A DNA stretch of 64,000 nucleotides from Candidatus Villigracilis propinquus (GTDB lineage Bacteria > Chloroflexota > Anaerolineae > Anaerolineales > Villigracilaceae): NCBI GenBank assembly GCA_016714565.1, contig JADKDM010000015.1, positions 1-64,000 of the forward strand, given 5' to 3'. Of this stretch, positions 25,729 to 34,664 are shown in pieces. Each line of letters begins with the position of its first letter. The stretch's first letter is position 1. Below the pieces are notes generated by a model. That model ran no database searches, was not told the origin of the DNA, and saw only the letters and a list, made by a program, of their open reading frames with translations. The position numbers and the translations under genes were made by a program.

Positions 25729-26535
25729 AACTTTTGACTTTAGATTTTCGACAAATTTACGATCTGCTTTTGATAATTCTGCTTTTTCCAGCATGTCGGG
25801 TCTTTTATTGAATGTGCGCTGTAAGGCCTGTTCGCGGCGCCATTTGTCTATTTTGGCGTGGTCGCCGGAGAGAAGGATATCGGGGGCTTTCCAGCCGCGA
25901 AACTCCGGCGGACGGGTGTAGTGTGGATATTCGAGCAGGCCCATGGCGTGTGAGTCATCTTCTGCGCCGGTGGGGTCGCCGAGCACATCGGGGAGCAGGC
26001 GGGCGATGGCGTCAATGAGGATGAGCGCGGGCAGTTCGCCGCCGGTCAGCACGAAATCGCCAATGGATATCTGGTCGGTGATGAGATGCTCGCGGATGCG
26101 TTCGTCGATGCCTTCGTAGCGTCCGCAGATGAGGGCGATGCGCGGATGTGCAGAAAGTTCCTTGGCGATGCTCTGATTAAAGACGCGTCCCTGCGGGGTG
26201 AGTAAAATGATTGGGATGTTTGATGCAGGTTCGGGAGGGGAAAGAGGCGCTTCGTCCTGAGCGGAAGCTGAGTGTTCTTCGAGGCTGTAGCCGAAGGGCG
26301 CATTTAATCCAAGCACAGACTCAACTGCCTCAAAGACCGGCTCGGGTTTCATCACCATTCCACCGCCGCCACCGTAGGGCGTGTCGTCGGTCATGTGGTG
26401 TTTGTCGTGTGTGTAATCGCGGATATTGTGTACGTCCACGCGGATCAATCCCCGTTCGCGGGCGCGTTTGATGATGCTGGTTTCAAGATAAGAGGGGAAT
26501 ACTTCGGGCAGGAGGGTGAAGACCTCAAATTGCAT
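25723..26535 (-). CDS. trmD: tRNA (guanine-N1)-methyltransferase TrmD
   Basis: A 270-aa SPOUT methyltransferase that makes m1G37 in tRNA. Family motifs: DDTPYGGGGGMVMKPEP (residues about 50-66), LICGRYEGIDERI and SIGDFVLTGGELPAL (knot region), LLEYPHYTRP and a C-terminal HAKIDKWRREQALQRT. It has about 20 extra residues after the first motif (EEHSASAQDEAPLSPPEP) where most TrmD proteins have a short turn. The usual rpsP-rimM-rplS neighbours are absent. The stop codon lies in a heptamer repeat. Confidence 0.95.
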   Translation of the reverse strand: MQFEVFTLLPEVFPSYLETSIIKRARERGLIRVDVHNIRDYTHDKHHMTDDTPYGGGGGMVMKPEPVFEAVESVLGLNAPFGYSLEEHSASAQDEAPLSPPEPASNIPIILLTPQGRVFNQSIAKELSAHPRIALICGRYEGIDERIREHLITDQISIGDFVLTGGELPALILIDAIARLLPDVLGDPTGAEDDSHAMGLLEYPHYTRPPEFRGWKAPDILLSGDHAKIDKWRREQALQRTFNKRPDMLEKAELSKADRKFVENLKSKVD

Positions 26536-26692
26536 AAAGGGATTTTAGCATAATAAGAAGCAAATTAGAGATTACAGAGTATCGCACAGGCGCAGCGGTT
26601 CTGCGGATAATTTGCTAACCAGCATTGTGAGTTCTACGCGCGATTTTCACTGAAAAGTTAAGTAATTTATGAGAAAAGCGATAACACCCCGC

Positions 26693-26722
26693 TTGACGAT
26701 GCTTTCCCGCGGATGGTAATAT
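26693..26722 (+). promoter_or_regulatory. Candidate sigma70 promoter for the TPR gene pair
   Basis: TTGACG and TAATAT with an 18-base spacer, 34 bases upstream of the preferred start at 26756. The rest of the divergent gap (26536-26692) shows no gene. Confidence 0.5.
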
Positions 26723-26755
26723 AAATTCATGTACCTAAAAGGAAGTAAGTGGAGT

Positions 26756-28021
26756 ATGAACCGCAGGCGGAAACGCCCGAACTGGTTCCTGATCATTTTG
26801 TTATGTTTGCTCATTTTGGCGGGCTCATATGTGAACCGCTATATCATCGCAGATATTCAACCGCTTGGCGTGCCGACCCCCACCGCCACAGTCGCGCCTG
26901 AATCTCTCATCGCCCAGGCAGAAGGTGAATTCAAGGAAGGCAAGCTCATCCCCGCCATCGAAACCTACAAGCGGGCAATCTCATCCAGACCGGATGACCC
27001 CGCCGTTTACATCATGCTGGCGCGGACGCAGGTATTTGCAGGAAAATATAACGATGCGCAGATCAGCGCCGAAGATGCGCTGCTTCTCAACCCGACCAAC
27101 TCCATGGCGTTTGCTGTGCGCGCATGGGCGCTTGGTTTACAAGGCGAGTATATCGAAGCCGAAGGCGACATCCAGCGCGCGTTGGAGCTCGACCCCAATA
27201 ACGCAATGGCACATGCCTATTATGTCGAGATCCTTGTCGATTCATTTTACGATGGAGTGAATTCATTCGACGTGATCGAGAAGGCAATTTCCGAATCACA
27301 GGTGGCTATTGCACTCGCCCCGGATGCGCTGGAGACTCATCGCGCGCGCGGCTATATTCTCGAGGCTACGGGCAACTACGAAGAAGCCATCCGCGAGTAT
27401 GAAGCGGCGATCGCCATCAACCCCAACATCGCGGACTTGTATCTTTCCATCGGACGCAACTACCGCACGCTCGGAATCTACGATGACGCCATCACCGCCT
27501 TCACCCGCGCCAATGCGCTCAACCCCGAGGACCCCACGCCCGACCTGTTCATGTCCCGCACGTACGCCACCCGCGGTGAATATGGCAAGGCCATGCAGTA
27601 TGCCGAATCCGCAGTCACGGATAACCCCGCCGACACCAACCTGCGCGGCAACCTGGGCGTGATGTATTATCGCAATTCCTACTGGCCTGAAGCCGTGCAG
27701 GAACTTCAATTCGTTGTCAAAGGCGGCACCACCGAGGAAGGCATTCAAATGGAATCGATCAACCTCGTGCCTGACTCGCCGCGCATTGCCGAGTATTACT
27801 TTACCTACGCCCTCACACTCTCCCGCCTCGAACAATGCGGCGAAGCATTGCAGATCGCGCAGCTGATCATCTCCCGTATTCCGGCGGATGAACTTGCCGT
27901 GGAGAATGCCAACGAAGTGACGAATCGCTGCCAGCAAAATTTGGAGGCGACTCCCGAGCCGCTTCTTTCGACGGCGACGGCTGATCCTGTTTCGACGGTT
28001 GAGTCCACGCCTACGCCATGA
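26756..28021 (+). CDS. Membrane-anchored TPR-repeat protein 1
   Basis: About 421 aa. An N-terminal basic stretch and one membrane helix (FLIILLCLLILAGSYV) suggest a signal anchor with the body outside. At least six TPR-like units cover residues 60-380, for example AEGEFKEGKLIPAIETYKRA and ARGYILEATGNYEEAIREY. The tail is Thr/Pro rich (STVESTPTP). The ATG at 26756 is preferred over 26729 because GGAAG lies upstream of it. It overlaps the next gene by 4 bases (ATGA), and that gene has the same design, so they form a paralogous pair. Role unknown; TPR arrays bind proteins. Confidence 0.8.
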   Translation: MNRRRKRPNWFLIILLCLLILAGSYVNRYIIADIQPLGVPTPTATVAPESLIAQAEGEFKEGKLIPAIETYKRAISSRPDDPAVYIMLARTQVFAGKYNDAQISAEDALLLNPTNSMAFAVRAWALGLQGEYIEAEGDIQRALELDPNNAMAHAYYVEILVDSFYDGVNSFDVIEKAISESQVAIALAPDALETHRARGYILEATGNYEEAIREYEAAIAINPNIADLYLSIGRNYRTLGIYDDAITAFTRANALNPEDPTPDLFMSRTYATRGEYGKAMQYAESAVTDNPADTNLRGNLGVMYYRNSYWPEAVQELQFVVKGGTTEEGIQMESINLVPDSPRIAEYYFTYALTLSRLEQCGEALQIAQLIISRIPADELAVENANEVTNRCQQNLEATPEPLLSTATADPVSTVESTPTP

Positions 28022-29475
28022 ACATTTACCAGAAACGCTCCATCTTTCGACGGCGTAATGAATCCAGTGTCTACCGCATGTTCCTCTGGGTCGTGTTGAT
28101 CCTTGGCGCGATCTGGCTGATCCGTTCCGTGCAGGTGGGTGACGTTAAGCCGTTGTTTCAACCCACCGCCACGCCCACACGCTTTGCCCTGTCCTACGCA
28201 AATGAAGGCGATGCGTTATTCACAGCCGGCAAGCTCGAAGACTCGAAGAGCGAGGACGGCACAGTCACCAGCCCGGGCGCCATCACCGCCTTCCGCCAGG
28301 CCGCGGAAGTGGACCCGAACAATGCCAAAGTCTGGGCGGATCTGGCACGCATCCAAACCTATTCCACCGCTTTGCTGGTCAATCAGGAGGATATTCTCGT
28401 CCGTTTGGATGAAGCGGTTGCCTCCGCTGAAAAAGCCGTGGAAGTGAACCCCGATGACAGCTACGCTCACGCCGTCCACGCCTTCGCGTTGGACTGGAGC
28501 GCATCCTATATTTCAGACAACCGTGACAGACAGGCCTTGCTGACCAAATCCGAGCAGGAGGCGGTGCGCGCTTTGCAGTTGGATAATGCCAACGCGCTCG
28601 CGCTTGCCTTTTACGCCGAAGTGCTCGTGGATCAGCAAAAATGGACGCAAGCCCAGCAATACATTGATCAGGCGTTGGGGCTTGACCCCACGCTTATGGA
28701 TGTTCACCGTGTGCATGCGTATGTGCTTGAGTCGTTGGGCGAGTACGCGCTTGCCATTGAAGCCTACGACCGCGCAATTGCCATCACCCCGAACCTGACG
28801 TTTCTGTATCTTCGGGCGGGAGCGGGATACCGCCGCCTCGCATCCGAAAGCCCGAATGAGGATATCCAACGTCAGTTGTATGAAACCTCGCTGGAGTATT
28901 TCGCGCAGACGGCGCGCATCAACGAGCAGCTTGGTGTGCGGGACCCGGTGCCGTATCTCTCGATTGCCAGAACCTATTCGCAGATGGGTGAGTTTTTTAT
29001 CGCCATCCGCAACGTGCAGAAGACTCTGGAATTTCAGCCGGAGAACCCGGTCTTTTACGGTGAGTTGGGCGTGCTATACCACAAGAACCGCAATTACGAG
29101 ACCGGCATCCTAGCGTTGAAATGCGCGGTACGCGGATGCACGGCCGAAGAATCCTGTGATGGACGCGGCGGCTGCGGCACCAACGATACGCCCGCAGAGG
29201 TGAAAGGGCTCGCGCTTTCAGCGAGTACGATCTATTATTATGATGTGTACGCATCCGAGCTGGCGGCTTTGAGTACAGCCAAAAAGAATTACTGTGAGGA
29301 AGCGCTGGCAATTGCGGGGGAGATCGAAGCCTCGGAATATGATGCCGACCCCAACATTGCCGCAGATATAACCGTGGTGCGTACCATTTGTGCCGGGGTG
29401 AATGCAGATCCGTCAGCGGGTGGGGACGTGACCGCCACGCCTGAGGCTGGAGCTACCCCAACGGCTACGCCGTAA
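28018..29475 (+). CDS. Membrane-anchored TPR-repeat protein 2
   Basis: A 485-aa paralogue of the preceding protein. A membrane helix near residues 20-40 (MFLWVVLILGAIWLI) is followed by TPR-like units (DEAVASAEKAVEVNPDDSYA, EYALAIEAYDRAIAITPNL). A Cys-rich insert (KCAVRGCTAEESCDGRGGCG, about residues 362-381) has no counterpart in the first protein and could bind metal or form disulfides outside the cell. The tail is Ala/Thr/Pro rich. The ATGA overlap implies coupled translation. Confidence 0.8.
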   Translation: MNIYQKRSIFRRRNESSVYRMFLWVVLILGAIWLIRSVQVGDVKPLFQPTATPTRFALSYANEGDALFTAGKLEDSKSEDGTVTSPGAITAFRQAAEVDPNNAKVWADLARIQTYSTALLVNQEDILVRLDEAVASAEKAVEVNPDDSYAHAVHAFALDWSASYISDNRDRQALLTKSEQEAVRALQLDNANALALAFYAEVLVDQQKWTQAQQYIDQALGLDPTLMDVHRVHAYVLESLGEYALAIEAYDRAIAITPNLTFLYLRAGAGYRRLASESPNEDIQRQLYETSLEYFAQTARINEQLGVRDPVPYLSIARTYSQMGEFFIAIRNVQKTLEFQPENPVFYGELGVLYHKNRNYETGILALKCAVRGCTAEESCDGRGGCGTNDTPAEVKGLALSASTIYYYDVYASELAALSTAKKNYCEEALAIAGEIEASEYDADPNIAADITVVRTICAGVNADPSAGGDVTATPEAGATPTATP

Positions 29476-29681
29476 AAATTAGTAACTCACCTTACGACTA
29501 TAATCCTTTCATCCCTACGGGATTATTAACTGCGTAGGGTCAGTTACTAAATATCCTTCAGCAAGCTGAAGGGCTCCAGAGGCTATCAGCGGGGGAAATG
29601 CTTGTAGAAACGGAATCAGCTTCCAGCTACGTACGAGGCGGGGACTTGCGTCAGAGTTTTGTAAGAATTTATACAATCCCC

Positions 29682-29710
29682 TTGACTTGACTTCTTTAAA
29701 TGGGTAATAT
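29682..29710 (+). promoter_or_regulatory. Promoter of groES-groEL
   Basis: TTGACT and TAATAT with a 17-base spacer. The expected start point (about 29717) falls at the first base of the CIRCE element, the usual arrangement for HrcA control. The rest of the 260-base gap after the TPR genes contains a small CCTTCAG/CTGAAGG hairpin and no gene. Confidence 0.8.
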
Positions 29711-29715
29711 TGAAA

Positions 29716-29742
29716 TTAGCACTCGACAGACATGAGTGCTAA
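29716..29742 (+). promoter_or_regulatory. CIRCE operator (HrcA binding site)
   Basis: TTAGCACTC and GAGTGCTAA, a perfect inverted repeat with a 9-base spacer, identical to the CIRCE consensus. HrcA binding here represses groESL until heat or unfolded protein titrates GroEL. hrcA itself is not in the window. Confidence 0.98.
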
Positions 29743-29792
29743 TTGTGCGCTTATTGCAAAAAAATCAAAAATCCTATCAGGAGAAAAAAGAA

Positions 29793-30089
29793 ATGGCAAA
29801 ACTCACATTTAAACCCTTGGGCGGCCGTGTGCTCGTGTCACCCATCGAACAGGAAGAAGTAACCGCTGGCGGCATCGTTCTTCCCGAGACCGCGAAAGAA
29901 AAACCCCAACAGGGTAAAGTATTGGCTGCCGGCCCCGGCGACCGCAATGACAAGGGCGAACGCGTCGAAATGGATGTAAAGGTCGGCGATGTGGTTCTTT
30001 TCGCCAAGTACTCTGGCACCGAAGTGAAGATCGATGGCAAGAAATTGCTCATCATGCGCGAGAGCGACCTTCTCGGTATTGTCGGTTAA
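29793..30089 (+). CDS. groES: Co-chaperonin GroES
   Basis: A 98-aa heptameric lid of the chaperonin. It begins LTFKPLGGRVLVSPIEQEE; the mobile loop is TAGGIVLPETAKEKPQQG and the roof region is EVKIDGKKLLIM. The ATG at 29793 follows CAGGAGAAAAAAG; the open frame upstream crosses CIRCE and is not coding. It is followed 27 bases later by groEL. Confidence 0.97.
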   Translation: MAKLTFKPLGGRVLVSPIEQEEVTAGGIVLPETAKEKPQQGKVLAAGPGDRNDKGERVEMDVKVGDVVLFAKYSGTEVKIDGKKLLIMRESDLLGIVG

Positions 30090-30116
30090 TCCCAATAGAA
30101 AAAAAGGAAGTGAACC

Positions 30117-31778
30117 ATGGCTGCTAAACAAATTGTATTTTCAGAAGATGCTCGCCGTAAGCTTAAGAACGGCATGACTGTTGTTGCGAACGCTGTTTCC
30201 GCAACCCTTGGCCCCAAAGGCCGCAATGTGGCGATCGACCGCAAGTTCGGTTCCCCCACCATTACTCACGACGGTGTTTCCGTTGCGAAGGAAATCGAAC
30301 TCGAAGATCCTTTCGAGAACATGGGCGCCCAGCTCCTCAAGGAAGCTGCCCAGAAGACCAATGACATCGCCGGTGACGGTACAACCACCTCCACCGTTTT
30401 GGCTTATGCCATCGTGACCGAAGGCCTCAAGGCTCTCGAAGCTGGTTACAACCCGATGCTCCTCAAGAAGGGCATTGAGCTCGCCACCGAGACCATCGTG
30501 ACCGAACTCAAGAAGAACTCCGTCAAGATCGACACCCGCGAAGAGATCGCTTCCGTAGCGACCAACTCTGCCGCAGATGTTGAGATCGGCGAATTGATCG
30601 CAGACGTGATGGACAAGGTCGGCAAAGACGGCGTTATCACCGTTGAAGAATCCAAGACCATGCAGTTCGAAACCGAATTCGTCGAAGGTATGCAGTTCGA
30701 CCGCGGTTATCTCTCCCCCTACTTCATCACCAACGGCGACCAGATGGAAGCCCAGATCAGCGACGCGTATGTCTTGATCTATGACAAGAAAATCTCCGCT
30801 GCACAGGACATCGTTCCTTTGCTCGAAAAACTCGTTCAGCTCGGCAAGCGCGAACTCGTCATCATCGCTGAAGATGTGGACGGCGAAGCTCTCGCTACCT
30901 TGATCTTGAACAAGATCCGCGGCATGCTCAACGTGCTCGCCATCAAGGCCCCTGGCTTTGGTGATCGCCGCAAGGCCATGCTTCAGGATATCGCCGCCCT
31001 CACCGGTGGACAGGTCATCTCTGAAGAGACCGGCCGCAAGCTCGAATCCGCCACTGTTGCCGACCTCGGCCGCGCTGAGAAGGTTGTCTCTGACAAAGAG
31101 AACACCACCGTCATCGGCGGCAAGGGCAAGAAGAGCGAAATCGAAGTCCCGCATCAAAGAAATCCGCATCGAGATGGACAAGAGCACCAGCGATTACGAC
31201 AAGGAAAACTTCAGGAACGTCTCGCCAAGCTCAGCGGTGGTGTTGCCATCATCCGCGTAGGCGCCGCGACCGAAACTGAAATGAAGGAAAAGAAGCACCG
31301 CGTGGAAGATGCTCTCTCTGCCGCTCGCGCCGCAGTTGAAGAAGGCATCGTCCCTGGTGGTGAGATCTCCCTCATCAACGCCGCTGGAAAACTCGACAAA
31401 CTCGCCAAGGCTCATGTTGACGACGAGAACGAAGAGATCAAAGTCGGCATCAACATCGTCAAGAAGGCGCTCGAAGCCCCGATCCGCAAGTTGGCTTCCA
31501 ACGCTGGACAGGATGGCTCCGTCATCATCGACACCGTCCGCCGCACCGCCTCCGAGAAGAAGAACCCGAACATCGGCTTCAACGTCCTCACCGGCGAATA
31601 CACCGACATGATCAAGGCTGGTGTGATCGATCCCGTGAAGGTGGTTCGTGGCGCTCTCGAAAACGCCGCTTCCATCGCCGCGATGATCCTCACCACCGAC
31701 GTGCTCATCACCGATGTGCCCGCGAAGGAAAACGCTCCTGCCATGCCTCCTGGCGGCATGGGCGGCATGGATTACTAA
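30117..31778 (+). CDS. groEL: Chaperonin GroEL, with two compensating frameshifts
   Basis: A 553-aa ATP-driven folding chaperonin. The nucleotide-binding motif GDGTTTSTVLAY and LGPKGRNVAIDRK are in place, as is the Gly-Met-rich tail (PPGGMGGMDY). Between about 31146 and 31212 (codons 344-366) the reading frame gives nonsense (EVPHQRNPHRDGQEHQR), while the next frame gives the expected family sequence SRIKEIRIEMDKSTSDYDKE. One extra G near 31146 and one missing C near 31212 explain it, and correcting both leaves the length unchanged. GroEL is essential, so assembly error is the simplest reading. Confidence 0.95.
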   Translation: MAAKQIVFSEDARRKLKNGMTVVANAVSATLGPKGRNVAIDRKFGSPTITHDGVSVAKEIELEDPFENMGAQLLKEAAQKTNDIAGDGTTTSTVLAYAIVTEGLKALEAGYNPMLLKKGIELATETIVTELKKNSVKIDTREEIASVATNSAADVEIGELIADVMDKVGKDGVITVEESKTMQFETEFVEGMQFDRGYLSPYFITNGDQMEAQISDAYVLIYDKKISAAQDIVPLLEKLVQLGKRELVIIAEDVDGEALATLILNKIRGMLNVLAIKAPGFGDRRKAMLQDIAALTGGQVISEETGRKLESATVADLGRAEKVVSDKENTTVIGGKGKKSEIEVPHQRNPHRDGQEHQRLRQGKLQERLAKLSGGVAIIRVGAATETEMKEKKHRVEDALSAARAAVEEGIVPGGEISLINAAGKLDKLAKAHVDDENEEIKVGINIVKKALEAPIRKLASNAGQDGSVIIDTVRRTASEKKNPNIGFNVLTGEYTDMIKAGVIDPVKVVRGALENAASIAAMILTTDVLITDVPAKENAPAMPPGGMGGMDY

Positions 31779-31798
31779 TCCGATCCGTCAACAAATTT

Positions 31799-31833
31799 GT
31801 AGAGACACGGCAACACCGTGTCTCTACTTTTTT
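31799..31833 (+). terminator. Intrinsic terminator of groESL
   Basis: GTAGAGACACGG and CCGTGTCTCTAC arms around CAACA, followed by six T, 20 bases after the groEL stop. Confidence 0.93.
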
Positions 31834-31850
31834 AATTTATAATTCAAAGA

Positions 31851-32738
31851 ATGCTTTCAAAACCCCGCTTTTTATTACAACTGATTTTGATCCTCACTTT
31901 GGGATTAAGTGCCTGCGCTTCTTTCTTAAACTCGAGCACGCCCACTCCCGAATTGCCGACTTTTACGCCTGTGCCTCCCACTGCCACTCCGCCGCCTTCG
32001 GCGGCAATCATCAATGGGGAGTATCTCACTACGGTTGAATTTCAAGCCGAGCTGGAACGTTATAAAGCTGCACAGACTGCACTCGGTCTCTCTTTCACAG
32101 ATGAGGACGCGAATAAGGCTGTCCTCGAAGATATGATCGTGCAGTTTTTGCTGTCACAAGCTGCCAGAGAAGCGAATTTCAATTTGACAGAATCAGACCT
32201 GCAGTTAAGAATCGATGCGCTGGTCACGGAATTGGGAAGTGCGGATGCGTTAAGTCAATGGCAGTCTGCGCACGGCTATGATGACGCATCCTTTCGAATC
32301 GCATTGAAGCGCTCTGCCGAAGCGGCGTGGATGCGTGACAAAATCATTGCGGATATACCTGCCAGTGTGGAGCAAATCCACCTGCGCCAGATTTTGACCT
32401 ATAATGAGGTGAATGCGCAGCTTGCGCTGGACCAGTTGAATACCGGTGCGGATTTTGACGAGCTTGCCGCATTGTATGACCCGATCACACTTGGTGAGTT
32501 GGGCTGGGTGCCGCAGGGCTATTTGTTGGATACCGCCGCGGATGAAGCAGTCTTCGCTTTGCAGGCTGGGCAGGTCAGCGCCATCATCCAAACCGATGCG
32601 GGCTTTCATATTTTTAAAGCAGTTGAGCGCGCCGACCATCCACTTTCCCCGGATGCTTTATTGACAAAACAGGAACAGGCGCTCCAAAATTGGGTCGCTG
32701 AAAAACGCGCAAGCAGTGAAATTGTTCTGGCCCCTTAA
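31851..32738 (+). CDS. Lipoprotein foldase: SurA/PrsA-like peptidyl-prolyl isomerase
   Basis: A 295-aa lipoprotein (lipobox LSAC, Cys22) with a Thr/Pro linker. A SurA_N-like chaperone helix bundle (residues about 50-170, INGEYLTTVEFQAELERYK) is followed by a parvulin-type domain. The parvulin part shows QIHLRQILTYNEVNAQLAL, LGELGWVPQGYLLDTAADEAVF and DAGFHIFKAVERAD, which are the family's conserved strands. It should help exported proteins fold outside the membrane, as PrsA does. It stands alone after the groESL terminator and is followed by another anchored protein. Confidence 0.85.
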   Translation: MLSKPRFLLQLILILTLGLSACASFLNSSTPTPELPTFTPVPPTATPPPSAAIINGEYLTTVEFQAELERYKAAQTALGLSFTDEDANKAVLEDMIVQFLLSQAAREANFNLTESDLQLRIDALVTELGSADALSQWQSAHGYDDASFRIALKRSAEAAWMRDKIIADIPASVEQIHLRQILTYNEVNAQLALDQLNTGADFDELAALYDPITLGELGWVPQGYLLDTAADEAVFALQAGQVSAIIQTDAGFHIFKAVERADHPLSPDALLTKQEQALQNWVAEKRASSEIVLAP

Positions 32739-32771
32739 TGGGTTGGATAAGATTATTTTTTGGAGAGAATA

Positions 32772-33497
32772 ATGAGCAAATACGACTACAACGATACCCC
32801 GGCACCCCAAAAAGGCTCGCGCCTTGAAATTTGGGATGTGCTTAGTATATTGACTCTTATCCTCACTCTGTGTGTGGCGGCATATTGTGTAGCCATTTAC
32901 CTGATGCCGAATTCTGCCATCAATCCCCTTAAGCCCGGCCCTGATCCTTCCATCCCTCCAACCCCTACGATCACACAGATCCAGCTCCTGCCCACATGGA
33001 CGATTACGCCCATGAACGTGACCGAAACCCCGACCCTGCTGCCAACCTTTACACTGGAGCCCACCTCAACCTTGTTGTCGCTGGTCACACCTTCCATCAC
33101 TCCGTCGCCGACGAAGACTCCCAAAGCGCCTTTCTCGGCAACCGTGACGTATATTGACAGCACCATCATCCATCCCGACCTTGGTTGTAACTGGCAGGGT
33201 GTGGGCGGAACCATCGTGGACTCGAATAATGCGGATATGCTTCGCATCACGGTTCGACTGGTCGGCTTCTATAACAACAAATCCAAAAACGAGTTGACGG
33301 TCAGTAGTATCGCGCCCGCTTATGGCAAATCAGGTTATGAATTTTCCCTCGGCACCGTGCCGATCTCATCCGAGGGATTGCTGTACATTCAAATCCTCGA
33401 TCAGGCCGGTCTGCCGCTCTCTGACAATGTTTACATAAACACTTTCAATGAATGTTCCAAGAATTTGGCGTTGGTCAGGTTTAAGAAGAATCCGTAA
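32772..33497 (+). CDS. Membrane-anchored protein with Thr/Pro linker and C-terminal beta domain, function unknown
   Basis: A 241-aa protein I do not recognise. A short cytoplasmic start is followed by one helix (DVLSILTLILTLCVAAYCVA), a Pro/Thr-rich linker of about 80 residues (TPTITQIQLLPTWTITP) and a C-terminal domain of about 110 residues. The domain starts CNWQGVGGTIVD, contains several beta strands and ends CSKNLALVRFKK. The ATG at 32772 follows GGAGAGAATA. The layout (anchor, flexible stalk, folded head) matches the NBR1-Ig lipoproteins, but the head domain is different. Confidence 0.7.
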   Translation: MSKYDYNDTPAPQKGSRLEIWDVLSILTLILTLCVAAYCVAIYLMPNSAINPLKPGPDPSIPPTPTITQIQLLPTWTITPMNVTETPTLLPTFTLEPTSTLLSLVTPSITPSPTKTPKAPFSATVTYIDSTIIHPDLGCNWQGVGGTIVDSNNADMLRITVRLVGFYNNKSKNELTVSSIAPAYGKSGYEFSLGTVPISSEGLLYIQILDQAGLPLSDNVYINTFNECSKNLALVRFKKNP

Positions 33498-33519
33498 TTT
33501 TTCAGGTGGCCTGAGAACA

Positions 33520-33554
33520 AAAAAGTCCATTGCGTTAGGCAATGGACTTTTTTG
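33520..33554. terminator. Bidirectional intrinsic terminator
   Basis: Perfect 15-base arms (AAAAAAGTCCATTGC / GCAATGGACTTTTTT) around 5 bases, between convergent genes. It works for the anchored protein (plus) and for ilvE (minus). Confidence 0.95.
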
Positions 33555-33573
33555 TTACGTGTCTACCGGTTCA

Positions 33574-34503
33574 TCACACTTCCACATTCCACTTGTTGTA
33601 TTTTGGAAGTTTGGCGCGCACCACATCATCGAATAGACTGCGTAATTTGGTTGTAATCGGCCCCATGGTCCCGGCGCCGATCGGACGGTAATCCACCTTC
33701 GTCACCGACACCACCTGCGCGGCAGTGCCCGTCATAAAGGCTTCCTCGGCAATGAAAACTTCGGTGCGGTCAATGGAACGTTCCACAACCTGTAATCCCA
33801 TTTCGCTGCGGGCCAGTTCAATGACCGAGTTGCGGGTGATGCCTTCAAGGATATTGTCCGTGATGGGCGGCGTGACCAGCACCCCGTCTCGCACCATGAA
33901 AAAATTCATCGCCGAACCTTCCGAGATGTGCCCGTGGTTGTCGAGCACGATCGCCTCATCAAAACCGGCGCGGTTCGCATCCGTTTTGATCAACGCCGAA
34001 TTGGCATATGAACCGGCGATCTTTCCGCGCGCTGGAATGACGTTATCGTCAATGCGTCGCCACGAGGAAAAGGTCACATGCGCGTTCGAGTCGTTCTTCA
34101 CGTATTTCTCGAACGCCATCACGAACATGCTGAACTCATCCTTCAAGTCGTGCAGGCGCACGCCGATGCCCATGTCCGCTTTGTAGATGGTGGGGCGCAG
34201 GTATACATCCTGCTTCCAATCATCTGTCTGCAACACATCCAGCGTGAGCTGGATCAAACTCTCCTCATCATACGGAATTGTCATCGCCATCATCTTCGCT
34301 GAATTTAGCAAACGATGGAAATGATCATAGGGACGAAAAACGAAGAGACGTTTCTTCTCTTCGCTCCAATACGCCCTCATTCCGCTAAATACCGAAGTTC
34401 CATATAAAAAACCATGCGTGGCAATATTTACTTTTGCCTCGCCTAAAGGGACTATCCTGCCCTCAAAGAAAGCATGCTTCGAGAGATCCACTGACACCTC
34501 CAA
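33574..34503 (-). CDS. ilvE: Branched-chain amino acid aminotransferase
   Basis: A 309-aa class IV PLP aminotransferase that interconverts Val/Ile/Leu and their 2-oxo acids with glutamate. Family markers: HGFLYGTSVFSGMRAY near the N-terminus, YLRPTIYKADMGIGV, the Schiff-base lysine in SYANSALIKTDANRAGFDEAI, the glutamate segment SEGSAMNFFMV and ITRNSVIELARSEMG. The length is typical. It is monocistronic here, with a terminator downstream. Confidence 0.95.
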   Translation of the reverse strand: MEVSVDLSKHAFFEGRIVPLGEAKVNIATHGFLYGTSVFSGMRAYWSEEKKRLFVFRPYDHFHRLLNSAKMMAMTIPYDEESLIQLTLDVLQTDDWKQDVYLRPTIYKADMGIGVRLHDLKDEFSMFVMAFEKYVKNDSNAHVTFSSWRRIDDNVIPARGKIAGSYANSALIKTDANRAGFDEAIVLDNHGHISEGSAMNFFMVRDGVLVTPPITDNILEGITRNSVIELARSEMGLQVVERSIDRTEVFIAEEAFMTGTAAQVVSVTKVDYRPIGAGTMGPITTKLRSLFDDVVRAKLPKYNKWNVEV

Positions 34504-34664
34504 GATTGAATTGATCGACTTAAAAATTATAACTCATACAACCCCGTGGATAATTGAACGCTTCGCCTCCTTCCCCGCCCGCGCTTGTTTCTTTGTCCCA
34601 TGCATTTTCATGCTCTGCTGCGATTGTTGATAAAATATCCCCTCTCACGGTCATGGAGGCGCAG

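Noticed and set aside
30141..31187. Long open frame on the minus strand opposite groEL (348 codons)
   Set aside because: It is a mirror of the strongly biased groEL codon use. The amino-acid composition is unnatural, there is no ribosome site, and it overlaps an essential gene over its whole length.
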